Below are positions 26,501 through 39,301 of a stretch of 64,000 nucleotides of DNA, in pieces (within the stretch, counting starts at the first letter, position 1; each line of letters begins with the position of its first letter). This DNA comes from Hemibagrus wyckioides. Taxonomy: Eukaryota > Chordata > Actinopteri > Siluriformes > Bagridae. Below the pieces are notes generated by a model. The model ran no database searches. It was not told the DNA's origin and saw only the letters and a list, made by a program, of their open reading frames with translations. A program made the translations under genes and the position numbers. The stretch is from positions 11,428,428-11,492,427 of the forward strand of contig NC_080711.1 in assembly GCF_019097595.1 (NCBI RefSeq). The letters are read 5' to 3'.

Positions 26501-26900
26501 TCGATATGAATCATCTTAAAACTGTTATTTTACAGCTCTTTGAGCTATTAGATGATGCGTCAATATTTGTCAGTGTCAAGGCTGTCATCATGATTCCACC
26601 TCTATACCGTCATATATACAAGGTGATAAATATTGATTTCGTTTAATTGAATCCTAAGACAGCTTTGACACTTTACCTCAGCAAAATCTTCCATTGATGA
26701 ACTTTGATCTGTAATCTTCTTCCACTTTGTGATCCTACTCTCTCTCTCTAGGGCACTTTTTTTCCTCCATAACATGGCAATCAAATCTCCACCCCATGAT
26801 GAGCACAACAGATGTGGAGAATCTAGTCCACACTGTCATAACATCTCCTCTTAATTGCTTCTTTTACTGGCATTCCTCATGAAACCATACATGCTCTTTA
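23551..26900. other. Non-coding, no gene seen
   Basis: 3.3 kb with no repeat family or exon I can name. Confidence 0.5.
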
Positions 26901-27125
26901 ATTCATTCATCATCAGTAACCGCTTCATATAGTCCAAGGTCGTGGTGAATCTGGAGTCTATTATGGAAACACTACTTGCAAGGCGGGAATACACCCTGGA
27001 TTAGGCGACAGTCTACCACAGGGACCCATGCACACACACTCACATCTAGGGACAGTTCAAAGCCACCAGTCTTCCTACTGGTATGTTTTTGGCAAGTGGG
27101 AGGAAACCGAAAACGCAGAACAGAG
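26901..27125 (-). repeat. tRNA-derived SINE (6528 family), reverse, head truncated
   Basis: Reads attcattcatcatcagtaac cgcttcata, gtcgtggtgaatctggag, gcgggaatacaccctgga, gacagtctaccacaggg and gtgggaggaaaccgaaaac, which is the reverse complement of the SINE body from the tail inwards. The tRNA-like head is missing. Confidence 0.8.
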
Positions 27126-28130
27126 TAGATCTATGTTTAGAGAGTGTATTTAAGTGAGAGAAGTGGGTGTGGCCAAAACTTGTTTGTTTTATTTTTAAGA
27201 GATGTGCGTGGGGCTGATTTTTAATCTGCAGTTATATTTTTCCTTTGTACCTGCTCGTGATGTTTTCTATCCAGTTTAGTCGATTCATGTCTCAAAATAT
27301 AATCAAAATTGTAGCCTAATCTAAGCCACCATGATGAACATTGCGAATGAGTGAATACGTATATAAGTAAGTAAAAAGATCATGGTCTTTCTTTGTACCA
27401 AGAGCTTCATATCTGACTGCTCAATCGCGATCGTGCCTGCAAGCTTCATAATCTGACCACTGACCTGCATAATAGTGTGCTTCTTATCTGTATTTGTATC
27501 TGTTTAGAACATTATCTGTTCACTCCGAATAGTGTATTTGTATTCGCTTGCATCCCTAGTGTGAGGAACTGCCTGCCAATTTTTAAATGCTCCCCATGTT
27601 TCTGGGAAGGACATACTGTCAGCTGAAGAATGATCTATTTATTTTACATTGTATGATCTTCTTGTGCACTATTCATTCCTCCTCCTATTTTTATACTCGT
27701 TCAAAGCCCCGGTCTTATATGCTGATGAATACAACATCAGTGTCTACACTATTGTGCCTTGCTGTTCAAACTGCATGCATACATCACTGAAAGGATGGAC
27801 AGGAAGTTTATTAGAACTGCTCTTTTCTGTAACCCTCACCTTATGTATCATGCTGGTCTGTCCGTCCTACATCTCTTCCTATACTACATGACTGGAAAAA
27901 CATGTCACTACTGCATACAGAGTAAGGATTAGTATCTGACAAGTATTGTTAATTAAGTGGTGGAAGGTGCTAAGGTCAGTTGCTTCCTGTTTTTTATTTG
28001 TGCATTATTCAAGACCAGTATATCTATTTTAGCTCCTCCAAGGTGAGAGAAGCAGCCAGGGCGCTGTTCGTCTCTGTTGTCAGCAATCTAATGTAGGTCA
28101 GAAGCAATTCACTCAAACACCCCACCCCCC

Positions 28131-28133
28131 CAC

Positions 28134-28174
<41 letters not shown>
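28131..28174 (+). repeat. (CA)n microsatellite
   Basis: CA run after a C-rich stretch. Confidence 0.97.
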
Positions 28175-28178
<4 letters not shown>

Positions 28179-28943
28179 TATACACATGCTCGTTGAGCTT
28201 GCTGTCTGCTGATTATGTCAGATTAATTTCATATGGACCATTGAATGTGTCTTCCTTTGATGTACTTTGGCTCCAGTTATTTCTTTGCCTCCTCATACTT
28301 GTCTTGCACTGGCATACGTACGTGAGCAGTGATAGCACGATAAGGACCACAGTATATTTCCTCTTGACAAATCCATTGATGTCCCTGTGTCTCATCATTC
28401 TGCTGGAATGAGAGCCCGAGCCCGAAGAGTCCACACGTGACAGGAGCAGATGACTCGCCCTCACTGTGCCAAAGTAAAGGCAGACACAAGTGATAGAGAG
28501 AAAAAAAAAACAGTGTACAAGATGGGAAGAGAAAAAGAGAAGGAAGGTAGGAGAGAAAGAGTGTCACTGATGACTACATGGCTGTCTACAAGCTGGCACC
28601 CATCAGTAATCTGTCTATGACACCTTCCTGCTGTCATGCACACAAAGCACAGTCTACATCGTACACCATACTATCCCCATGCACAGACATACTAACACGC
28701 TTAGCGGTGCCAAGCCCCTTATTCTCCTGGGCTTGCTGTAGTTTGACAACTGGCAGCTTTGAAGAGTTTATACTGAATATGATGAGCTCAGGAGGATGTT
28801 TATGTGCTGTCACCAATGAGCAAAGGAAGAATTTGTAATTCGCCTGCTGCTCTCTAAAGAGAATTAGCTCAACAAATTATCAGAAGTGGTGGAGTATGGA
28901 GTGATTCCATGTGTCTCAACCTTCCTTTACTTTACAGTTTCGA

Positions 28944-28977
28944 CCCCCCCACCCCCCACCACCACCACCACCACCAA
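28944..28977 (+). repeat. C-rich / (CCA)n microsatellite
   Basis: Poly-C blocks then accaccacc. Produces spurious HHHH and WWWW frames. Confidence 0.93.
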
Positions 28978-31320
28978 CACGTTACATGGTTCCAAAGCTC
29001 AAGGATCTGCGGAAGAACCAAAATGTATAGACTCATTTCTGGCGCCGAAGAAAGTTCCAGTGATGGGTATTCCTGTCCTGCCTGCCTGTTAGACTTTGCG
29101 CTGAAGAGAGACCCACATGGTTGAACGGCGCTGATTGATGAGCTCAATATTGATCACAACATGTGTGGGGGCTAAAAAAGAGAGATGTGCTATACGGGCA
29201 GTGTGGCTTAATGGAGAGAAGCTCAGCGCAGCCTGCCTCCTTTGATCTGCTGAGGATTATTGTGGCTGGCTGGGTACGCAGCCAGTGAGACTCTGAGCCG
29301 GTAGACAGTTCGTCCAGCCAACGTGAGCAGAATGTGCAAGGCGGCTGGCAGTCTTGTAGAGTGTGACTTGCTGTCTTACTCAACCGAGGCTCATTCATAG
29401 CAGCATGTTGGCCCCCATTTTAATCAATGTCAGTGTAAGAGTGCTGATGTAAGATCAGTTTCATCTGCATTCATTTACTCTGTCTCGGACCCTTGCCCAT
29501 CACAAAGAGCCTAGAAACACTGACCTGTTCCAGCAGTGCTCAGGTTCTGCGAAATAGTTGTCCCTCTGGAGGAACCCTTAAAGGTTCTATGTCAAACAAT
29601 ATAAAATAGAGTTGTTCTTACAGAAAAGCATCATCCATTTATGAAGAAAGATCTTCACTCTGAAACACATAAATGCTTTATATTGAAGCATTACTGATAT
29701 ACTTAGCATGCTAATCTATTGATTGGTGCTGTAGGTCTGTTATTCTGTCAGCTATGAAAATCAAAAGAACAAGCGCTTCTTTTCTCACTCACCATTTTGA
29801 TTGACTCTCAATGTTCCGATCTGTTGGAGCTGGTGAAAGAGCTGGACAGATTAAAGTACTAAAGTGCTATTGCGTTATGTCTTCAGGTAGAGATGAACCA
29901 AGATCTATATTCCACTGGCACCACTATCAGGAGGTAGATGAATGGCATTGTGGGTAATGTAGAATACTGTTAACTAAAGTGAATAAAAAGATCTATATGA
30001 AAGAACTTCAAGCAAAAAAAAAAAAAATCTAAATTCAGAACAAAATTTCTACAAACGTCTTGGATGCCACTGAAGATCAGTTACATAGATTAAAATGCAA
30101 ATTGTTTAGGATTTTTCATATCCAATGAAGCCTTTTTTCTTCTGTGATATTTATCTGTGGATGTTGACAATCCTGATCAGTACCCTTTTAATGTGGTATC
30201 CTGGCAAAAGGTACTAATTGGCTTATTCTATAGTTGTCTACATGATGTAGTGGATGCAAATACACATCTATTAATGAACCCTAACAATCCAGTGTCAAAA
30301 CTGGCTGTATCCCAAGTTCATCTCGAACCCCAGATGTCATACCCGCAATGATGTTGTTAGTGTATAAATGAGCTTCTTCTAGCTATTGTTTCCCATCCTG
30401 AAGGGCAAACAGTCCTGAAACTTTTGTTGTATTTCAGGATTAATTAAGCTGTTTAAACAGGCAGCCAGCACTTCATTCCTTCTCTCTACATTCCCCACAA
30501 ACACCTCTGGACGTGCTCTATATTCCAAGCATGGGCAGATGCTGAAGAGCATTTCAAACAGCGCGCTGGCGTGGGCTGAGTGCACTATCTCCCCAGTCCC
30601 GCCTCTCTTGCTGATTAATATCCTGTAGCATCCTGCCAAGCCTCTTGCCTTCATCTTTGTTTGTGAGCTCCTGTCTAAGATTCCAAAATAATGTTGTTAT
30701 TGTCAGCTCTCGCTGCTGCATTGATTAGTTAGATCTTTACAACATCAAAAGCAACACCACAGCAGAATAAAAAAGTGCATGTGATGTTTACAGCAGTATC
30801 TCTTCTCTTTGTGAGGTTGGGGGTAGGAAATGTGTAAATCAATGGGTTTGTGACTTGATATTCAGGTCAGCTCCTGAGCTGGGAGGTTGACGGAAGTTGG
30901 TACAACCAATGTAATAAAAGTTGAGGGTGCTTTCCCAGTAATTAGGCCTAACCCAGATGTTGAAAGAAAACATTTGGACAGTACGTACATGGAAAAGCTT
31001 TGATAACATCCCAGCTGCTTCATGAAACTTTAACACGCTAAAAAAGTAATTGATTTTTTGGCAGGCTGTTTCCCTCACTGCGTTGTCTCTTTGGCAACCA
31101 GGCATCGATGTCGTCTACTGGCACTTTCATGATCTACTCAATCAAATGTTCCCTACTTTTTTTTTTTTTTTATAAGCCTTCGCTGTTTCACTTCGGCGGA
31201 ACGTAATCCTTCAGGTTCAAAGTTTGTCTCTGCCACCCGGCTAGGGTAATATTCAGCAACATAATAGTTATATACAAATCCAGGCTTGAAAGGAATGGCA
31301 CATTAGAGAAAAAGATCTGT

Positions 31321-31960
31321 GAATTTAGGTGCAATCTGATTTATTTGCAGCACACCAGACACGGTGAGATAGTCACTCTAGGTGATGAAGCGGAACAGCA
31401 GGTTTGCGCTCCTTGTGGTGCCGGCACAAATGAGTAGTGGCATGTGATCTGCGCTACAACAGCTTGTAGGACGACGCAGACTCTCTGATCTTCTCTCCTG
31501 CTTGATTTAGGGGGCACACTGCAGATTTGAATAGCTTTCACAAAAGAGGCTTTTGTAAAGCACCTGTGTAAAAGCCGAGTCAGGGGAGCAGAAGGGATTG
31601 AAAGCCAAGCTACGAACAAAGCCGCAACGACTTGGAGGAGAAAACACACCCGGGAGCAAAAACTCTCCAGGAGTGGCAGGAAGGGCGATATATAGCGAGC
31701 ACTAGAGCTGAAGCCTCCGAGCTGAGAGAGTGATCAACTGTGCATACCGCTCACGCTCAATACACATATCATGCATGCATTCTTGCGAAATCTTTTGAAA
31801 TATTCAGGACGATGTTTTTCCTTGCCGTTTAAATATTGCCTCCACAGTGGGAATGGAATTATAGATTTTTTTTAATCTTCAAGCTGTGTAGCTCTCATCC
31901 GGCTCTGAAAGACAGCTTTGGGTTCAGGTTGACAGCGCTCTCTTCTTTTCTCTCATCATA
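31321..31960 (+). promoter_or_regulatory. Possible TATA-containing promoter-like segment (weak)
   Basis: More GC-rich than its surroundings, with gatatatag at about 31687 and a plausible initiation zone ~30 bp downstream. No downstream ORF with a signal peptide and a phase-matched donor was found. Very tentative. Confidence 0.15.
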
Positions 31961-32069
31961 AAGCAGTTTTCATCGTGTGGAGAATATGGCTTGTAAAATG
32001 GCATCCTCCCCACAAACCCTGAGAGGTAGCCCAAAGAAATTCTGTCTGCTGACAGGTGTGACATTGGTG

Positions 32070-32070
32070 T

Positions 32071-32133
<63 letters not shown>
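32070..32133 (+). repeat. (TC)n-(AC)n microsatellite
   Basis: About 23 TC units then about 9 AC units. Confidence 0.97.
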
Positions 32134-32914
32134 AAATCTCTTGTACTGTCTCACTTTCAGGCTCAAGAGGCTTCTACCTCCTCCTCATCTCATCTTGGCC
32201 TTGAGCTTTGTCATGTTGTGAGAAAAGTAAAGCCAACAGCTCTAGGCACATGAAGTGTTTACCTTTCTTTTCTCTGTTTCCCATAAAAGTAGTTTTTTAT
32301 GGACTCTTGAAGATATAAAGGTATTGGAGAGATTCAGATTGTTTTCCTATACTCAGGCACATTAGCATGACGAAACCCTTTGTTGCCTTATAGCTTAGAT
32401 AGCTTCCAATTGATAAAACTGTTAGAGCGGATGTGTGGTAAGTATTTGTGAGGTTTATTGATTTTGTTTCAATACCTGGCAGCTTGTCGTTCTCCTCACA
32501 GCTTGTGACCCGAGTTAGCTCAGCCGTTCCAAGACTACAGCTCAATATGTCGGTATGTTGGGCAAAGGGAGTCTGTATTCATACCACGTCTTGGCAGTGA
32601 TTAAGTGTGCTTTGCATACTGCCACAGTGTCTCTCTTTACCTATTATCCCTGAACTCACAGAGACCATTTAAACCCATGTCTCGTCCCCTTTCGCTTGGA
32701 GAGAAGTTGCAGTATTTCCCGTGGTCTGCTCTCTGTTTCGCCCTGGCCTTGTGAGGTGTGTTGGCATGTTGCATCTACATGTGTTTTTGTGCAAGCTGTG
32801 TCAAGGCATCACAGTCATGACCCTTCCCACTTCTTCTTTACATGGATGTTGCATCGTCTGTGTCTCTGTGGGCACCTGGGTTTCTGTGCATGTGTGTGTG
32901 AGAGAAAGACAGAG

Positions 32915-32916
<2 letters not shown>

Positions 32917-32947
<31 letters not shown>

Positions 32948-32948
32948 A
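32917..32948 (+). repeat. (GA)n microsatellite
   Basis: GA run inside a purine-rich strand segment. Confidence 0.95.
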
Positions 32949-33559
32949 GCAAGGCAAGGAGAGCTGCTGAATGTTTAAAGACTATGATGTCTAACTCCCT
33001 GTGCTTAGCAGCAGCTCCAGCAAAGTCCACTAGCTGTAGATATTTCAATTAAGTCTTGCTCAGGGGAGATTGGGTAAGAGCACAGGGGGATTGTACACAC
33101 CGCTGCCCTGCCACCACCACCACCTCCCCCCTTCCCTCATCTACTGGTCTGTTGTCTCTGAACAACAAAGGCTATTTTCAGACAATCCAACCCACAGTGG
33201 GGTGAGAAAGTAGGCCTCGACAATAGCTGTAAGAGCATTCATGACTTTTTAATCGGTGGCTGCGAAGAATCAAATCTTTCACCCCTCCATCAAAAGCACT
33301 GAGGCGTACGGAGAGAAGGAGATGATGTCTGGGTAAGAAAAGAAGAAGGATCAATGACGAGGTGATGAAAAAAGGCAGAAATGCTCGTAGAATAAAAAGA
33401 CCCGTAAGGTTATTTTCTGTTTCTCTCATAACGTTAGGGATATACTGTAATATATTTTAATAAACAGTTATATATACGAGCAATAAAACACAACAGGGTG
33501 TGGTGTAATAGGAAATTTTATTCGAATTTTTTAAAAGAAATTTTTAATAGAAAATATAA

Positions 33560-33690
33560 AGCAGCAGCCATGTTGCTATAGAGCTGCTCCTATAGAGAAA
33601 CAATCTACATCTTTTGAGCAATTAGAACCAGGAATTCAACAAGGCTGGTGCATAAATTTTCTAAAACTGGGCCAGTTTAGGGAGCGGTTC
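33560..33690 (+). repeat. Interspersed repeat related to 42140-42300
   Basis: gagctgctcctatagagaaa, then caat..acatcttttgagcaatta and ggaattcaac, is collinear with gagctgctactatagaaat...acacctttagaccaatcag...caagcatt at about 42220. I remember similar sequence as a fish repeat but cannot classify it. Confidence 0.45.
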
Positions 33691-34134
33691 AGTATAAACA
33701 GAAAAGGAAATCAGAGACATCGAAGCTTTTTAATTGAATATCAAACACACGTTAACTACAGAAAACTAGTATTTTTTTCCACTATAGTTAACCACTTGTA
33801 AATAAATCTTACGTTGCATTCTATCCTCAACCATTAGCTCACATTCCACTTAGCTTCAGCTTAATCCCTCTTCAGGTCTAGTCCTCACTATTCTAAATTC
33901 TAATATGAGCTGTTACTTATGAAAATGATGTTTGACTTTGAAGACGACAGCACAATGGCAAATTCAGCTATTCTGTATATTATCTTATGACATGTGACAG
34001 GAGCACATACAGGAGGTTCTGCATGAGTAAGTACACTGCAGAGACTCAGTTGATTGACATGGCACTACGGATTGCTGCATCTACAATGGAATATCTTCAG
34101 CTCTCCCATAGGACTCTGCCGAAATGAACCATAT

Positions 34135-34850
34135 TGCACTATATGGTGTATAAGAAATGAGGACGTATACAGTTAGAAGCATACAGTTGTCTAGAATGTC
34201 TTTCTATGCTTTAACATTAAGATGAAATTAAGAGGCCTAAACACAGCACGTTTATAGCAATAGACAATGCCCCGGGCATAAAGCAAGGTCCATAAAGGCA
34301 TGGTTCTATAAGGTTGTTGCAGAACTACTCTGCAAAGTGACCTACACTGACCTCAACCCTACTGAGCCCTTTTGGAACTGGAAAGCCAGCTTGCACCCCA
34401 GGCCTTCTCACCTGAAATCGGTGTCTGACCTCACTAATGCTCTTCTCCTGGTGGTCCAGCAGCAGGATCCCACACTCTCACTGCCTCGTCTCAGGTTTTA
34501 TTCCCAGGCAGGGATCTAACCCAGCCACGGAAGAGTTAACTCTCAGTGCCAGTCCCAAGCCCACATAAAATGGGAGGGTTACATCATGAAGGGCATCTGG
34601 TGGAAAACCTGTGCCAAATCAAAACATGCAGACCAAATGATCTGCTGTGGTGACCCCGAACAGGGAGCAGCCAAAAGAACAACAACAACAACAACAACCT
34701 TACTAATGCTCTTGTGGTTGAATGAGCACAGATCTCCACAGCCATTCTCCTAGTGAAAGACCTTTCCAGAAGACTGGAGGTTATTAGCAAAGAGAGGACC
34801 AACTCTATATTAATGCCCATGAGTTTTAGGCTGTGTAATGCATATGCTAT
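34135..34850 (+). mobile_element. Tc1-derived non-autonomous element split by a SINE
   Basis: Same family as 2515-3041, opposite orientation. It begins near gcactatatggtgta. A decayed transposase block encodes LNPTEPFWNW then SVSDLTNALL. It resumes after the SINE (34714 onward) with gtggttgaatgagcacaga and ends vaguely near 34850. End coordinates are approximate because the TIRs are eroded. Confidence 0.75.
34445..34697 (+). repeat. tRNA-derived SINE with 16-bp target duplication and (AAC)n tail
   Basis: 253-bp insertion flanked by cctcactaatgctctt (34429-34444) and ccttactaatgctctt (34698-34713), with one mismatch. The head has a B-box-like ggttttattcccaggcag. The 3' part (gaagggcatctggtgg, ctgtggtgaccccgaac, gggagcagccaaaag) is, from memory, the tail shared by fish SINEs and RTE-type LINEs, and it ends in (AAC)n. 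Duplicated target plus simple tail shows LINE-mediated retrotransposition. Confidence 0.88.
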
Positions 34851-35024
34851 AATAAATTTAACAAAAATGAATGTCTTGTAAATAACTCTCTTCTTTATTT
34901 ATGCATGCTTGGCTCACATTCTTGTATATTTAATAACAATTACCTTTTAATCATTAAAAGACCAGGTGATTTTTTTTGTTTTAATCTCTAACAATCTGGT
35001 TTCAGTGACTCTGTGCTCATGATT

Positions 35025-35540
35025 TTAGATCTTGGCTGACATGAGTGGCACCTGATGTTGTCTTCTGCTGGAGAACCCCGTCCACCTCAAGGTCGAGGTT
35101 TTGTGTATGCTTAGATGCTTTTCTGTACACCACAGATATAAAGAGTTATTATTTGAGTTACTATATCCTTTCCTGCGGCTGACCATTTGACTCTGACCTC
35201 TCTCATCAACTGAGCATTTCCAACCACAGAACTTTCACACCATTCTTTGTAAACTCTTTGTAAAGATTGTTATGTATGAAAATCCCAAGAGAGATACGTT
35301 TCTGAAATCCTCAAACCAGCCTATCCAACCACAGTGCTAGGATCACAGTCCAGGATCATACATTTTCTTCACTCTGATGTTTGATTTAAACACTACTTGA
35401 GTCTCTTGACCTGTATCTGCATGATTTTTTTATTTTTTTTGCATTGTGCTCCTGCCACATGATTGGCTGATGAAGTGTCGGCAGGAACGTGATGTTTATT
35501 AGGTTAGGTGTTCCTAATAAAGTAGATGGTGAAAGGGTGT
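35025..35540 (-). mobile_element. Tc1-like/MITE remnant, fourth family
   Basis: Blocks such as gacatgagtggcacctgat, gtcttctgctg, tatttgagttact, tctgacctctctcatcaac, gaaaatccc and the 3' motifs cacatgattggctgatga and ttcctaataaagtagatgg match a fish repeat I remember as a Tc1-like element read antisense. The left terminus is not recognisable. Family assignment rests on recall only. Confidence 0.6.
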
Positions 35541-35841
35541 ATCAAGGTATAATACAATGTCCATTCAGCTTTAGAAAAACCATGAGAAAACCTGAACCTT
35601 TTATTTTTTTCCTTTAAATACAGTTGAGTTCTTTATTCAAATTACAAGCGCTAATGATTAAATAATATCAGCGCTGTGCATTTCCCTGCTTGTGAATGAA
35701 AATGATCAACTTTCACGCTACAGTATTTCTAATGATATATTTGTATAAATATAGACATTGTGAATAGAGACATGTGTATGTGAAATCTGGCACAGAGTGT
35801 TGTTTAAAGTGATAATTGAAGCTAATGATCTTACTTCCCAA

Positions 35842-36140
35842 GATGGCATGAAGGCACAGTGTATAGTGTTGCTCCAGAGTCATTGATTTGATCCTGAGCT
35901 CGTGTTAAATATGTCTATGCATTTCTTATAGTCTCCCAATGTCTTTGTGGCTTTTATCTGCATTCTCCAGCTTCCTCCCACCTCCCAACATAATACCAGT
36001 TGGTTATTTGCCAATAGATGTGAATATGTTTTCATATGGTGCTCAGCAACGGACTCACATGTACCACATACAGTGTTCCCAGAATACACAGTGACCATGA
36101 CCAGAATCCTCTGCGGTTACTTGGTAACTGAAGATGAATC
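35842..36140 (+). repeat. tRNA-derived SINE (6528 family), diverged
   Basis: Head ggcatgaaggcacagtg, B-box-like gatttgatcctgagctcg, body cttcctcccacctcccaaca, and 3' end gaccatgaccagaatcc then gttacttggtaactgaagat. Diverged but collinear with the other copies. Confidence 0.72.
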
Positions 36141-36744
36141 TTACTGCCCTTTAGTGCAGGGACTACACAGTAATTAACATTCCCTGTCAATACAAATACA
36201 TTTCGACAACATTTTTGTCCTCATAATGCTATCATAGAAATTTGATTACTAACAGATCAGCGGCAGCAGTCGGTGAAATAGAGACAGTTCTTTTCAGGTG
36301 AATTGTTTGTCACACGTAACAAGTGTGCAAATCATAGAAAATCCTATTCTCCTTTTTCTTGTTTCATTTGTTTTCAGTGATAAATGACATTCTATGTGGA
36401 TTATGTGTAATTAGTTGTTTAATGATGTGTGTTTCATATCAGTGTAACACTACAGACAATATATATATCATCATGACGAGTACATTAGCTGAAAGTACAT
36501 ATCACTCTGTATTACTGAGTGTCTTTTTTAGCTGGTTGATCTATACATGCTACCTTTACACTCCGATATGCTGGTTGGCCTGTGGGGACTGTTTGTGAAG
36601 AAATGTGTGAAATACAGTACCATCCCATCATGTTCCCTAGACAATACCAATTGCATTTCTTTTCATCAAAACAAATGGAAATTCAGATTCAATACTGTTG
36701 CAAGTGCATCGCTAATGTTCAACTCTCAGTGAACACAAATACAA

Positions 36745-36746
<2 letters not shown>

Positions 36747-36794
<48 letters not shown>
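36747..36794 (+). repeat. (TC)n microsatellite
   Basis: Uninterrupted TC run. Confidence 0.97.
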
Positions 36795-36797
<3 letters not shown>

Positions 36798-38574
36798 CTT
36801 GCAGATTTAAAACGGTAATTGATCAGAAATTCTTAAAGGCATCAAATTGCCTCAAGCCTTTTTCTCTGGCAAAAAAATAATGTATGAATAATTTTCCTAA
36901 AAAATGGAAAAACTGTGTAATTATGGTACATTATATATATATATTGTACCGCTTAAGTACCTTTTTTTTTCTTCAAATAAACCTTTAATAATATGCTTCA
37001 TACTACCTCACACGGTAATGTGGCATGCTATAAGTAAAAAGATGTACCACTCCAGTGACAGGAAGTGGAATAGTTCAGTACCTCTTATCATGAGAGTGTT
37101 TTTTTGCACAAATGAAATCCAGTGCATGGAAGAATTAGATCGTTTAACTTCAACCAATATACAACTCTCCAGGTCGTGGAGTTAGAATAAGGTAAGAACC
37201 TCTGGTATAATTACAGTGAAGGCTGAAAGAGAAAGAAATAGTGGGAGACATTTAGTTCTGAGGATTAGTCATTTTTCTACATGGCAGGTCACTCTTTAAT
37301 TGTCTGTCTCAAATGAGAGGAAGTGTTAGGATGTTCTTTTGGAAGAAAGAGCGAGGTCGTGGAACCTGGAAATGTTTCATCCTGGAAGACAATTTAGAAA
37401 GTGGACTCAGGGCCAGAGGACACGGAGCTGGTGACAGTGATGAGGTAAACTCTGCCCATCCCAGGAGAGGCTGTAAATGATGTGCTCCTAGAAAAAAAAA
37501 AGGAGCATGTAGCAGGTTGCAGGTGTTGAGTGACAAACACGAGGCTGCAGATTTTAAAACAGATGTCCGGCATTTTCACTAGGCTCACAGGAAAGAGCGC
37601 TACGCTAAGAAATGTCTTCAGGTTCAGTCCACGTCTGACCTTTTGGTTTTAATTATGTATGGAGACATTTAAAACAGATATCTATTTAGGAATAAAAATT
37701 GTATCTAACGGTAACATTCGAAGAGTCTCTGATAAATTATGTAGACCTCAGACAGCTGAAAAGTGCGAAATGTTGTTAGCATACCACAGAGACTCCCTGT
37801 GTCAGGGCTTATGAGGCAAAAGAGCATGTGAGCTCATGTCGGGGGTGGACATCTCAGGAGTGCTTGCTGGACTCAGTTTTAGTAGGTGTAAATAATAGTA
37901 GACTTTTTTTTTTCCTCTTGGCTCGTCAGAGAAATAAAAAAAATCCCATATTGATTTTTTATTTCATTTGTATCTTCAGAAGCGGTGTAACAATACACAA
38001 AATTCTAAATCGATATGATACAGTGGTATGGTTATACATATGCATTGCTTTGGCACTGGGTTTGAAGTGATTAAAATTTTCAATATTATAAAGGTACAAT
38101 AATTAAAACTTAACATTGACACACTGATCCAGCCAGACTCTAATCAGCATATAATAATAAGCAAAAGCTGTGCATTAAAATGTAACAATAATAAAGAGAT
38201 TAAACATTAGCTCAGTGGACAAGAGATCTAAGTAATACTGATGTACTGTACAGCGTTGCCAGGTCTTGACAAAATATCCACCGCAACTATAATTCGAAAC
38301 CTGGACAAAAAGATTAGCCCAAAAACTTGGCAGCAGAAAAGAAAATCACATTTTTCTTATTTATTGTTTTAACACTTTATTTCACTTTTTCTTTGGGTAG
38401 CTATTTGTCCAAGGCGCACAGCTCTTTCAAAATTTTAAATTAAAATAAATCTTTAAAAAATACCATTTTGTAGCTTAAATTTTTTAAAAGATTGAATTAA
38501 AAAAAAAAATCCTGGGATCTCTACATTCCAAATATAAACTTTATCATGTCCTTGGTGATTTATTTAACCATTTG

Positions 38575-38601
38575 TCTGTGTGTGTGTGTGTGTGTGTGTG
38601 T
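38575..38601 (+). repeat. (GT)n microsatellite
   Basis: GT run. Confidence 0.95.
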
Positions 38602-39301
38602 TATTAATGCTGGCTCATGAAAAGCAGTTTTGGGTGTATTTTTAAATCTCTGTGGATTTGAGATGTACAGTAGATGAATCTACTTTTTCAGAGAAAGTGT
38701 TGGCTTGATTAAGCTTAAATGTTTATTACATCTCAAATAATGACTAATGTATGCAAGTAGCCTGCTTTACTATGCAGTCTGTTGAACGTCTTATCCAAAA
38801 ATGTATTGTATGGTAAGCTTTATATCGAGCCACAGTATGATATGATCCACAGTTACAAGCTTAATGTTTGCATGAATTTCTACTTGCATATTGTTTCATG
38901 GTGGAATGAACACTACAAGGGCACTACTAGGGGTGTCTAGGTGACTAGGGGTGTCATGAAACACTGATCTATTGAATAACGATTCAATAGAGCATTATTT
39001 TCTCAATGTGTATTTGCATATGAGTTTGCTAGCTGTTACACACTGTAGTCTGTTAGACCACTGTTTACTATTGCAAGGCATAGCTTTGGGATCATGTAGA
39101 TACTTCAATTTGAAAACCACAAATTGGAAATCATCTGGAAAATTTCCTGATTATTGATACATGAACACAGAACTTGCTCTGGCAGAACCGCCAATGCAAA
39201 CCTATCATACATCATGCATTAATACATTACACTAGATGACCACCCTCAACTGACCGACATGCTGTTTATAAACTTGTTACACTTCACTTTATATCAACAT
39301 A

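Larger units (their letters stand above)
27126..31320. other. Non-coding with simple repeats
   Basis: Microsatellites at 28131 and 28944 and a purine-rich tract near 28495-28560. No exon recognised. Confidence 0.5.
36141..39299. other. Non-coding with simple repeats
   Basis: (TC)n at 36747 and (GT)n at 38575. No exon or transposon recognised. Confidence 0.5.

Noticed and set aside
28193..28567. Overlapping 70-96-codon frames on both strands
   Set aside because: Mutually overlapping, low-complexity ends, no domains; consistent with chance.
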